Assembly (NCBI RefSeq): GCF_014529535.1
Contig: NW_023503496.1
Span: 1,364,001-1,428,000 of the forward strand
Source of the DNA: Bradysia coprophila
Taxonomy: Eukaryota; Arthropoda; Insecta; Diptera; Sciaridae
DNA length: 64,000 bases
Direction: 5' to 3'
This document shows, piece after piece, positions 47,848-58,054 of the stretch (positions are counted from its first letter, which is position 1; every line of letters begins with the position of its first letter). The notes under the pieces are model-generated. The model saw nothing but the letters and a program-made list of their open reading frames with translations, had not been told where the DNA came from and made no database searches. The position numbers were made by a program, and so were the translations under genes.

Positions 47848-48520
47848 CCGCATTGGAGCTACGTCGTTGAATCGGTCACGAAACGATTGGTCAAACATTG
47901 ATCTCCCCAACACAATATTTTACAAATTCATACAAAACGACAAAAGAGAGAAAGAGAAAAATTTTGATGAGAACGCGACCGTGTTAAGAGAGAGAAAGAA
48001 ATTAATTTCGATTTTACTTTGAAAAAGAGTATTGTGCGACCATTTGAAACAGAATTTTGAGAGAAAATTTTGGGATTTTTTAATTCAGAAATTTTTTTGT
48101 TTTGTTTGTTTGTTTTTGATCATTTTCGAATTTCGAATAAATCCGTCAATGGGAAGGTAAAAGAAAAATCGGATCTTGAATAAAATGAAAAGTTTTTGGT
48201 CAAAATTTTAATGCAAAGGAAGAAGAAGAAGAGAGAGAAAAGATTTATTGGATTTTGTCGATTGTGTTTATAGTGATTGTGATTGCAACATTTTTTTTTT
48301 ATTAAATTGATTGATTTATAGTTAAACCATTTGAATGAGATCGAATTTTGTAAAAGTAAACGAAGAGCAAGATGAACTTTTTAAACAACAACAAAATATG
48401 TAAAATGAATTGATTGATTGATTGATCCTTCTCTATAAGTGCAAAAATCTAAAATTAATAAAAAATAATTAAAGCGAAGCAAAGTGATTTCTTCGAGGTA
48501 AAATTGAGATGAAAAATAAA
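47848..48520 (+). other. Probable 3' UTR of Ythdc1
   Basis: AT-rich sequence following the stop, with AATAAA at 48136-48141, 48179-48184 and 48515-48520. Which one is used cannot be told. The 212-codon ORF overlapping this region (47384-48022) is a frame shadow of the Ythdc1 coding exon. Confidence 0.55.
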
Positions 48521-48529
48521 ATTTAAGGA

Positions 48530-49430
48530 AAAAAATAATTTCTTTTTGAATCAAGTAAATGCAAAAGGACTCGAGTTTTATTTGTTGGACTTAAAATAAA
48601 ATTATTTGAAAACGAACTCTATCAGGTGATGTGAAAAGAATCTGTTTCAATTGCGGCGAAGAGAGACACTAAAAATTTTTGTCGTTTTGTTCGAAGTACC
48701 AGATTTACTTCGTTGAACTTTTATATTCCAATGAAAAATAACAAGTGAATCGCTTCCTCCTACTCTTGCAACCCTCGTGTGGTTTTTAAATTCAACGAAT
48801 CATTCAACCAAAATGGAATTGTGGGTTGATTTTCGTTAAAAAAAAATATTTATTTTTTCCAATTTCATCAGCGACATCGATTGAACTCACGGACTTTCGT
48901 ATTTTCATTCTAGGTGAAGGTGAGTGATCATTTTGCTGATTGATTTTCAGACATCTGAAATGTAAATCGTTTCCAATTCCTTTTCAGAATCATTCCGTTT
49001 TTTCAACCGAATTAGATGGCAATGAATGGTGGATGTGGTGAGTAGCAAAACGGCTTGCGTTTAACACAGATTTGATTATAGCTGGCTCGGTTTGGCATTG
49101 ACATCCGTCGGTTGGAGGTGGTTCAACAATTGGAAATTGAACTAGGAAGTGGTCAGCGGTTTAGATGGTAAAGGTCTTGTGAATGTGGAACCGAAGAGGA
49201 AATTGAAATTAATGCGTGCAGATTGGTACCGAATTAGGCCACGCTTTGACTCCCATGCCATACTGTTACACTAAATATAGTCTGATATGATGAGAGAGAA
49301 GAAAATATGATTTGGACCAGTTGTGGTTTTAACTTGTCTTGAAGGATATGCGTCAAAATTTATCGGAAAATATTCAATGACAAGCACCCCGAAACAGGTT
49401 AAAATAAACTGGTCTTCGGTGTATTCGCAA
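48530..49430. other. Intergenic stretch, no gene seen
   Basis: AT-rich; no ORF or repeat of note visible. Confidence 0.35.
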
Positions 49431-49431
49431 C

Positions 49432-49667
49432 TACCGTAGAACGCATAAAAACCTTAGAGAGACGACTTTGTGAGAGAAATATATGAAATTCTCTCACAAA
49501 TTCGACTCTCTAAAGGCCCAAACGCAGTTCACCGTTTAGGGTCTCCGTTTAGAAAATCCGGCGCATAGGGAGAATTCTGTCTCTCTCTGCGCATGCGCAT
49601 TGTCTAAACGGGGACCCAAAACGGTGAACTGCGATTGCAGCTTAAGGTTTTTATGCGTTGTACGGTA
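49432..49667. mobile_element. 236-bp element with two nested inverted repeats
   Basis: Outer arms TACCGTAGAACGCATAAAAA and the inverse TTTTTATGCGTTGTACGGTA; inner arms CGCAGTTCACCGTTTAGGGT and the inverse ACCCAAAACGGTGAACTGCG. A further small hairpin, GAGAGACGACTTTGTGAGAG / CTCTCACAAATTCGACTCTC, lies between. Confidence 0.7.
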
Positions 49668-49724
49668 GCGCTGTAAATCATAATAGTCTATAACAGTGTT
49701 AACGAATAGTGATTTCGGCCCAGT

Positions 49725-49893
49725 CAGAGAAATGATAAGTTGGTATGCCTGTGGCGAGATAGAAGGAATCTGAGGTTAAAAATTGTGTACGGTATGGGAG
49801 AGAATTACATACGAATTCTCTCAAGAAAGGCGCCAATTTTTTCGACATGCTCCTTCTATCTCACCACAGGCGTACCAACTAATCATTTCTCTG
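49725..49893. mobile_element. 169-bp hAT-like MITE with exact 8-bp target duplication
   Basis: CAGAGAAATGATAAGTTGGT and the inverse CCAACTAATCATTTCTCTG form the ends. GGCCCAGT is repeated exactly at 49717-49724 and 49894-49901. A second inverted pair, GGCGAGATAGAAGGA / TCCTTCTATCTCACC, lies inside. The ends resemble the 60-bp family at 18288 and 40802. Confidence 0.85.
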
Positions 49894-49940
49894 GGCCCAG
49901 TTGAACGTAACTGGCCTACAGGACAAAAAATTACAAAAGA

Positions 49941-50100
49941 AAATAAATCGAAATTCAAAGTTCGAATTTTCGGAGTACGAATTTTGTGTTACTTCTCTCA
50001 TTTTCTCTTAGGGCGAGAGAACCTAAGACCAGTTTATTTTAACAGAAGGAACACAAAATCCGTGCTCCGAAAATTCTAACTTTGAATTTCGATTTATTTC
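49941..50100. repeat. 160-bp hairpin repeat
   Basis: AAATAAATCGAAATTCAAAG followed by TTCGAATTTTCGGAG pairs with CTCCGAAAATTCTAACTTTG followed by AATTTCGATTTATTT. Ends exactly inverse over the outer ~20 bp. Confidence 0.65.
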
Positions 50101-50917
50101 GTAAATGTTTGACATTGCCCTCGAGATCAGTTAAATTTAATTTAACCTCGCTCTCCGTTAAGACTGTATAGAATGTTAAATGAGAGAAATTAAAAAAAAA
50201 TATATTTCTTTGGTTCAGGTTTGGGGGCAGGGCCAGATTTAGCGAATTTTCTTTTGACATTGCCCTTAAAGCTTGCTCAATTACCACTCTCAGTTAACTT
50301 TGCATACAATGTTCAAAGAGCGTAAAAAAGAGAAGAATGACCAGTTGCTTTATTGGTTTCGATGGGTGATACGTCAAAATTTGTATATAAAAGTCCAGTT
50401 AACAAGGAACAAACCAGTTAATTTAACTGAACTCGATTGGTGAACACTTTTTTTGACATTTTTTTAAAACACTATATAGACTGTTATGATCAGAGCGAAA
50501 TTGCCGACTAATTACAACTTTATTTAGGGCGCTTGTCATTGAATAATGAATATTTTCACGTAAATGTTGACACATCCGCATCCTCATTCCTTCTCTCTCA
50601 TCATAAAAGTGACGAAAGATGTTTGTTTGGGCACTGTTGGGGTAGGAGAGAGACAATTTTTTTTGGCCAAATGACAGAAGTGCTGCTCGAATTGTGAAAG
50701 CAAAAGTCGCAGAAAAAAAAACCTTTCTGCCTCATGTCGTGCGATGATATGCCTTAGAACTGACGCGCAAGCAGGCTCTCGTCCTATATGCTTGTAACTT
50801 CGAAGACTTTCGACATCTTCGATTTGCTTCAATATTTCGTTTTCGTTTTCGCTCGTACAACGGTAATTTAGATTATCAATAATGCATTTCCTTTGAAGGG
50901 CAATGACACATCGACAG

Positions 50918-51190
50918 ATTGCACTGAAAAATCGACGACATTCTCTAGAAAGGGCGAGTTCCTAAAGAAACGAGGTGAGTAGTCGCCGAATCTTCAATAA
51001 CTCACCTTTTCTTCATGAAAGAGCCGTTTTTAAACAGTTTGTAGAAGGGAATGTTCCTTGTACGAAATGTTAAAAAGGCGAAAGAAAAGATGAGTTCATT
51101 AAAAATCGGCTACTACTCACTGCATCTTCAGGAACTCTCCATTTCTTCAGAATGTCGTCGTTCCTCGTGTCGTCGATTTTTCAGTGCAAT
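50918..51190. mobile_element. 273-bp inverted-repeat element, ATTGCACTGAAAAATCGACG ends
   Basis: ATTGCACTGAAAAATCGACG and the inverse CGTCGATTTTTCAGTGCAAT. Internal inverted pieces (GAGGTGAGTAGTCGCCGA / TCGGCTACTACTCACTGC, CACCTTTTCTTC / GAAAAGATGAG) extend the stem. The 78-codon ORF inside is not credible as a gene. Confidence 0.7.
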
Positions 51191-51908
51191 TATCGACCGC
51201 TGGAAAGCGATAATTAGTCGAAAAGTCTGTTTGTCTTTCTTGACAAGTAGAGACAAAATTTGCAAACATTTCTCGATTTTGTGTTGAAGACGAGTCATTA
51301 GTATCCGTGAAGGTCAACTTTGTCCCATTCTTAATTTTAATCGAGATAGACTGAAGAAGGCGAGGATGAGAAGGAAAATGGAAGTGGATCTGAATGAATC
51401 TTGTCGTTTTACACGGGAAAATCTTGACAAAAAGTGTATATAACAGGACAACTGGATAGGAGATCTACCGCACTATGACAGTCTGAATTTCTTTTCGACT
51501 TTTCTGAATCGCCTAAATGTTGAACAAGATGTAACGGGCAACTGAGGTCAATTTTGCCGACCACATTCAGTGTTGTCTGAGTGACTGTAATTTTTCAGAT
51601 GACTCTGTGTTACTCGAATGAATGAGCAGAATGGCTGAAAACATGTTTTGTGCTGCTCCACTACCCTCTATATGATGGTCCCCTAATGAAATGATTTTGC
51701 TCCGCAATTTAAAGTTATTTTGTTACAGCTGACCCGGAAATCTACGAGAGCGAGAGATGATGGTAAAATAATGTGTGAGAATCACAAGGATGGAGAAGAT
51801 TGCTAATTTTGATAACTGAAAAGGGAAATAAAAGCGAAGAGAATCCCAAATTTTATGGTTTTTTGTTTGTTGTGTCCGTAGTTGGAAAACCGTGCCAGCT
51901 GACTTTAC

Positions 51909-53282
51909 TAAAGCTCGGAACAGATCAGATTGATCTGAATTATTTTCAGATTGATCTGAAAATTTTCAGATCAAATCTGATCTGAATCTGAAAATCACTA
52001 ATCTGAAAATTTCAGATCAGATTCGATATGAATCTGAGTTGATCTGAAATCTGAAACTTTTTTTCAGATAACTGAAAGCCATCTGAATTGTGTTGATACT
52101 TTTTCTACAAATAAAAATCCTCAAAAACTTCATCGAAACAAGACACTAATATCACAAAATATTATTGAAATTCCTAGTCGGGTTTGCATTAAGAATTATA
52201 TTTATTTTCCACACTTCCGCTAACTACGAGTATTACCATTATTTCAAATCCCTCTAAAATCACTATTATTTAAAAAGTTACCGCATTTGATGATTCTCGT
52301 CCGTACGACATGTGTGCTCACACGGTGAGCTTGAATGAAATCTAAATAAAAAGTTGATGCACACGAAATGTTTCGACGGATAATTGTTTGTGAGTTCATA
52401 AGAAAATGATTTTGTTCTTTCACTTCATAAATTTAACGGTAAATTTTTATAATACTGGACAAACATAAGTTTCCTCCATACATTTTCAAGGAGCGTCAGA
52501 AAATGAAAATGACGAGGAACTAATGTTCTAAGCAAAAACTTGTTGCACTGTATGCCTCAAAACTTTTTGGTTTTTTTATATTCCTGACTTAGTGAACATT
52601 TTTTAAGCAATTTGGTGTTTGATACTAACGATCAAAAAAAAAATGTTTTGAGGCATACCGTGGAACAATTTTTTGCTTAAAATAATGTTCCTCGTCGATG
52701 AAAAATAAAAACCAAACGGTACGCAACAATTTTTTTTTTAAATTTTCTAGCGCTCTTTGAAAATGTATGGAGAAAACTTATTTCTGCGAAATATTTTACC
52801 ATTAAAATTTATGAAGTGCCAGAACAAAAAAGTTTTCTTATGAACTCGCAAACAATTATCAGTCGAAACATTTCGTGAAAACTGAGAGAGCCCATGTAGA
52901 TTGACGAAAATAATTCAGGAAATTCCCTTAAAATCATACTCCTGAATTCGCTTTTATTTAGCTAGGAACATTTTATAACTTTTTGTCTAAAACATTGCGA
53001 AATACAAATAAAGTGTACAGACAAGAAATAAAGTTACTTCGAATTTCTTAACTCTGAATCCGGTGATATTCAATCAGTAAAATTAACTCAGAACACGTTT
53101 TAATGATCAAATCTGAAATCGATCTGAAAAAAAATCTGATCTGATCTGAATCTGAAAAAAGACTATCTGAAATTTTCAAATCAGATCAGATCAAATTGAA
53201 ATCAATCTGAACTGAATCTGAAAATTTCAGATTGTCTTTTTTCAGATTCAGATCAGATAAAAGTGATCTGTTCCGATCTTTA
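51909..53282. mobile_element. 1374-bp foldback/hAT-like element with terminal AGATCTGAA-type arrays
   Basis: TIRs TAAAGCTCGGAACAGATCA and, inverted, TGATCTGTTCCGATCTTTA are flanked by an exact 8-bp repeat GACTTTAC (51901-51908 and 53283-53290). Inside each end (about 51925-52095 and 53105-53270) is a short array of variants of CAGATCTGAAA / TTTCAGATCAGAT. Further in, arms of about 130 bp (about 52364-52495 and 52752-52882) are inverted, and within these is yet another pair (ATGCCTCAAAACTTTTTGG / AAAAAATGTTTTGAGGCAT). No transposase ORF. Confidence 0.85.
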
Positions 53283-53299
53283 GACTTTACTCAATATCT

Positions 53300-54830
53300 A
53301 TGGATGAACAAACTTAGCCCGTTTGAAATAGATTAAGGAATTCGTTCATGCAGTGTGCGTTTGACAAATGGATCGACACACGTTGACAGAATGTGCTGTT
53401 GTCAAATTCTATTATAGGAAGGTTACGAAGATTACTTGGTGGAAAAGTTCACCTTGCACAAAGTGAAGACCTTGGACAGTATTTGACATTACAATATTGG
53501 CCAAAGTTTTGAAAGAACATGTTAAGACACTCACTAAAACGGGTGTCATCAAATTACAGATATTGTGTGAAAGGTCAACTGGAAAACAATTTTTATTGTT
53601 CAGTTGAATTCGCCATGTAAGGTTTCACAAACCTAGTTGGCGCCACAGGAAAATTTGGATGCCTCTGCCTTTGTGAACAACTCGAAAGTGTCTTAACCTA
53701 TTCTTTCAGAACCTTGATATCAGCACACAAAAAAAAATCAAAACCCAAAGAAACTCCGCGCTTCCACCATCCTAGGAAACGCATACCAGGCGAGCCAATC
53801 TTCGTTTATTGGAAGCCGTTCCCGACCTAATTTTTGCTTCATATTTGATTAGGTCAGGTAACCAAGTAGCGTTGAATAAAATCGCATTCTTGCAGTCAGG
53901 TGAATTTCCATCACTTTTTTCGCATGATCGTACCCTTTAGAGACGAGCGAAGCGATCTTTGTTAGCACCGTAGTCTTCTTTAAATATTTTAATTCCGTAA
54001 AAAATCTCAAAAATGAGCACTGATTAGCACTGGAGGTAATGTAAACATTAAACCGAACCGGCAGCAGTGACCGGACATCATCTAGCTGGGTAGTGATACA
54101 TAAAAAACAAGACAACTGAAGGAGGTGACAATCACGAAGGTGAAATTCGAATCCAAGGCACATGACAAGTGATAAAAAGATGAAAAGTAGAGTCTTACGT
54201 GTGAGTTTTGTTGATCCGAGGCGAGGCCGTGGTCAATAAACACACGAAAACGAGATTTTACACCTCTTTATACCAAGTTATGTAACCGATTTTCCATGAT
54301 GAGAGCGTCACAGGAAATGACTAAAACATGAAAAGGACGGCTTTCGACGCATGCATCATGAAGAATCTATATCTTCCCAGGATAATCTCACATTTATCCC
54401 CTTAGTAAGTGCAAAACTGTTTATCTCGACAGATCTGTTCTCGGCAGATGAGACAGTCATGTTCCTATCTCCAAAATGATTATTTTGACGATTCGGATTA
54501 GTGGCATTGCTTCGGCTTGGTAACTGGCTTCCAGGTCGTCAAAATAAACATTATGGACAGAGGTGCATAATCTACTATTTTCGCATTTTAAGGGAATCAG
54601 GCTTCGCACAAAGTCATCCCTAGTCAATTGAATTCTAGGAAACTAAGAGAACGAAACGGCCCATGCTGGAACCTAGTGTGTCAGTGGAGATCTAAGACTT
54701 TCTTCGAGAACTTATTAAACCCTGTAAGCTCTAACATATTTTTTTGCCTGCCTTTTCCTTCCTCGCAGCAACTTATTGTTCTCATTATCACACTATTCAC
54801 TTGGCCGGTAGCACAAATGTAGGTTGGCCT
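53300..54830. other. Intergenic stretch, no gene seen
   Basis: Contains the 'GATAAAAAGATGAAA' repeat module (54172-54290). Other ORFs (up to 104 codons) have no recognisable features. Confidence 0.4.
54172..54290. repeat. 'GATAAAAAGATGAAA' family module (copy 3)
   Basis: Starts GATAAAAAGATGAAAAGTAG and has GTTGATCCGAGGCGAGGCCG and CAATAAACACACGAAAACGA; the right end is decayed (CTCTTTATACC). Confidence 0.55.
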
Positions 54831-54842
54831 CTCTTCAGTTAA

Positions 54843-54899
54843 CTTATCAATTTTCGATTGCTCTTATCAGAAACCGAACGGATTTGAATGCACTTATCA
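54843..54899 (+). promoter_or_regulatory. Triple CTTATCA (GATA-type) cluster upstream of LRR gene 1
   Basis: CTTATCA occurs at 54843-54849, 54863-54869 and 54893-54899, about 90-145 bp upstream of the ATG at 54989. The reverse complement, TGATAAG, is the GATA-factor consensus. The other LRR copy has the same arrangement. In dipterans such sites commonly drive midgut or fat-body genes; which tissue applies here is inference. Confidence 0.5.
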
Positions 54900-54988
54900 A
54901 TTCAAAGCAATAAGACGATTACAAAACTTGAAACTGCAAAAGATCCGCACGTTAATTCGCACCGTATACCTTGAAGTGTCACCTAACG

Positions 54989-56077
54989 ATGGGCAGTCGT
55001 TTAGTAGAGTAAGATCAAAGGAAACGTTGTTCTAGTGAAATTAAATTCAATCTCCATGCGCTTCGTAGGCTAGTTATATTTGTTGCTGTTCTGGGCACAG
55101 CTTCGGCCACGTGTAGGTTTCTCGAAGATGACTATTACGGATACCACTGCTTTCTGGAACATGTCAATGCTACTGACGTCTCCGACATGGTTGATCTGTC
55201 GGGTGAACATGTCGATGGTAGGTCTGACGTGCATGTAGAAACGGTTATAGTTTCACCAACGGCTCGACTAGAGGAGATACCAATGAACATCTTTGCGACG
55301 TTCATCAATTTGGAAACGTTTTTCTGCAACGCAAATTTTCTGCGACGAATCGATCTTCCGTTTTGTGGACCGCGCATGAGGACGTTCCAAGCGAATACGA
55401 ATCAAGTAGAGGTTTTACAAAACGGAGCATTCCGTGGATGTCGTTCCTTAGAACAGATCACAATTATTATGTCCGATATTCAACGCATTGAAGAAAATGC
55501 CTTTGCCGAACTGAACCAACTCCGTGACCTTCTGCTGTACGAAAATCCTCTCGTAGAACTTCATGGCCATCTATTTCGCCAGCTACCCCAATTGCAGCTG
55601 GTAAGGTTTGATCAAGGTGAGTTGACGTCGATCCACCCGGGAACGTTTCAGTGCAAAGAATTTATGTCGCAATTGGATTTGAGTCTTAACAGACTCGAGA
55701 GAATTGAAACGGGAACATTCACGAACCTGTTGCGTTTGCGAACGTTGAATTTGGGTAGGAACAACATTCAGGTCATTGAAGAAGGAGCCTTCGCAAATCT
55801 CCCATTGCTCGAAAGGTTGGAATTGGTCGAAAATCAGATTGCAGTTCTTGACTCGAATCTGTTCGGAACAACGTTTCAGAATCTGAACTATTTGGGAGTC
55901 GGTTCGAACCGGATAAATGCTGTTGATAGGCAAGTGTTTCGCCGGTTTCCGGGTCTGATGTCGTTCTTCGGTGCGGGGAATGTCTGTTTCTCGCAAAACT
56001 TTGACGACATTGGTTCCATTGAGAATGATGTTGCGCCGTATTTGGAAACTTGTTTCACAAACTTCGACGAATTGTAA
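54989..56077 (+). CDS. Secreted leucine-rich-repeat protein, copy 1
   Basis: The long ORF ending at 56077 encodes a signal-like segment (RLVIFVAVLGTASA), a Cys-containing cap (CRFLEDDYYGYHCFLE) and roughly eight or nine extracellular-type LRRs (for example LRTLNLGRNNIQVIEEGAFA, LERLELVENQIAVLD), ending in AGNVCFSQNFDD with a last Cys near the end. There is no in-frame ATG at the signal peptide. An ATG at 54989 (MGSRLVE) is in the same frame but followed by TAA at 55010. Removing 55009-55035, a 27-nt GTAAG...TAG segment, gives a continuous 353-residue protein. Copy 2 shows the same. Without an unusual splice the start is unknown. The protein is probably extracellular; no transmembrane segment or enzyme motif. 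Partner or ligand unknown. AATAAA at 56113-56118. Confidence 0.75.
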
Positions 56078-56655
56078 ATTGGATTAAAATTATGGGGAAC
56101 GAGTTACCACAAAATAAAAAGTTTTTAGATTTCTTAACGAAAATGTTGAATCGATCAATGGAAATCGAAACGAGCCCGAAGTGTCAATGACTTGAGATTC
56201 TTCTGTAATAATAGATGAAAATTTCGGGAACACAATAAATACCAAGACCATCTGCATTAGAGTACTGTATATCTAGTAAACTAACTGATCAAAAAAAACT
56301 GATCCTTGCAGCAGTAACTGATCCCTGCAGAATTAACTGATCCCAACAAAAATAACTGATCCCAACAAAACTAACTGATCCCAACAAAACTAACTGATCC
56401 CAACAAAACTAACTGACCCGTGCGACAGTTAAGTTATTGATTTCTATAGGAGCAACTGATACCGAAAGAATAAATTGATCCCAAAAGATTAACTGATCCC
56501 AAAAGAAATGACTGATCCCAATAGAACTAACTGATTTCAATTGACCAATCGAATCCAACAGAACTAACTGATTCCAACAGAACTAACTGATTCCAACAGA
56601 ACTAACTTATTTCAACGAAACTAACTGATCTCAACAGAAGCAACTGATCACAAAG

Positions 56656-56798
56656 GTGTCGGGGAATCTCGCACACCCGATCATAGTATGCGTCCTTTTA
56701 CGACATGTAACGAAAAGTCATGACTGTGCGAGATTCACCACTTAGATGTGAATCTCGCACACCATGAATTTGTGTGGTGTGCGAGATTACCCTACCCC
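56656..56798. mobile_element. 143-bp MITE inserted in the minisatellite, with empty site nearby
   Basis: The element runs from GTGTCGGGGAATCTCGCACA to the inverse-type end TGTGCGAGATTACCCTACCCC, flanked by ATCACAAAG at 56647-56655 and 56799-56807. The duplicated block holds the uninterrupted site (GATCACAAAGGAAGTAACTG at about 57329), which is the empty site. Confidence 0.8.
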
Positions 56799-57497
56799 AT
56801 CACAAAGGAAGTAATTGATACCTTCAGAAGTAACTGATACCTTCAGAACTAACTCATCCTAACAGAGATAATGGATCTTTACGGAACTAACTGATCCCAA
56901 ACTAATTGATCCGTACAAAATTAACTGATCCACACACAACAAACTGATCGCTGCAGAAGTAACTGATCCCTGCAGAACATACTGATCCCAAAAAACTAAC
57001 TGATCCCAACAAAACTAACTGATCCCAACAAAACTAACTGATCACAACAAAACTAACTGATCACAACAAGACTAACTGACCAGTGCGACAGTTAAGTTAT
57101 TGATTTCTATAGAAGCAACTGATACTGATAGAATATATTGATCCCAAAAGATTAACTGATCCCAAAAGAAGTAACTGATCCCAGTGGAACTAACTGATTT
57201 CAATTGACCAATCGGATCCAACAGAACTAACTGATCCCAACAAAAGGAACTGATCCCGACAAAACTAACTTATCTCAACGAAACTAACTGATGCCTACGA
57301 CATTTACTGATCTCTATAGAAGCAACTGATCACAAAGGAAGTAACTGATACCTTCAGAAGTAACTGATACCTTCAGAAGTAACTGATACCTTCAGAACTA
57401 ACTGATCCTAACAGAGATAATGGATCTTTACAGAACTAACTGATCCCAAACTAATTGATCCGTACAAAATTAACTGATCCACACACAACAAACTGAT

Positions 57498-57540
57498 CGC
57501 ACACCATGAATTGTGTGGTGTGCGAGACTACCCTACCCCC
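57498..57540. mobile_element. Truncated second copy of the ATCTCGCACACC MITE
   Basis: CACACCATGAATTGTGTGGT then GTGCGAGACTACCCTACCCC interrupts a block that reads CAAACTGATCGCTGCAGAAG without the insertion at about 56940. Only the right part of the element is present. Confidence 0.6.
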
Positions 57541-57595
57541 TGCAGAAGTAACTGATCCCTGCAGAACAAACTGATCCCTACAACTATAACACTGA

Positions 57596-57920
57596 GTCAC
57601 TTACACATACAATGTGGCTTAGTCATAAAAGGTGCCCAATACCATGACAAAAGGGTTAGCACTATGGATCAAAATACTGAAGCATGCACAATGAGTAGTA
57701 ATGCATCACCTAATCATATTGTGCCGTGGACTTGACATATGGGTCCAAATTTCCTACTGAGTGATCTCTAGTTAAGTAGACAGCGGAAACTTTAAATTAT
57801 TTTTTTCCGGCGTCAATTAATCAGTACCTATCCCTTCCCCGCAACAACAGTACGGTCTTATCATCAGAATTATCATAAAATTTGCCGGTAGCTCAGATTT
57901 TTGGTTTGAAATTTTCAATT
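57596..57920. other. Spacer between minisatellite and LRR gene 2 promoter
   Basis: No gene, repeat or clear signal seen. Confidence 0.4.
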
Positions 57921-57922
57921 GG

Positions 57923-57975
57923 TTTATCATGTTTCGATAGCCCTTATCAGACATTGATTCGAGTTCAGTTTATCA
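57923..57975 (+). promoter_or_regulatory. Triple TTATCA (GATA-type) cluster upstream of LRR gene 2
   Basis: TTTATCA at 57923-57929, CTTATCA at 57943-57949 and TTTATCA at 57969-57975, about 80-130 bp before the ATG at 58055. Number, order and spacing parallel those of copy 1. Confidence 0.5.
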
Positions 57976-58054
57976 TTTCGAAGGAATATACAAAAGTGGA
58001 AGCTGCAAACGATTCACACGTTAAATCGCACGTAGTTTAAAGTGTTAGGTAACG

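Larger units (their letters stand above)
56282..57595 (+). repeat. AACTGATCCCAACAAAACT minisatellite with ~0.5-kb higher-order repeat
   Basis: Dozens of 17-20-bp units of the form AACTGATCCC(A/T)-(N)-ACAGAACT fill the space between the two LRR genes. Unit variants recur in the same order, for example the block GTGCGACAGTTAAGTTATTG at about 56412 and 57087, and CAAACTGATCGCTGCAG-type blocks at about 56940 and 57490. So a block of about 0.5 kb was itself duplicated. Two insertions interrupt it (56656-56798 and about 57498-57540). Confidence 0.85.

Noticed and set aside
47384-48022. 212-codon ORF overlapping the second Ythdc1 exon
   Set aside because: It is a shifted frame of the Pro/Arg/Ser-rich C-terminal exon; the long open frame results from composition and runs into the 3' UTR.
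56282-57595. Regularly spaced short repeats, CRISPR-like at first glance
   Set aside because: Units abut without unique spacers and the DNA is eukaryotic; it is a minisatellite.
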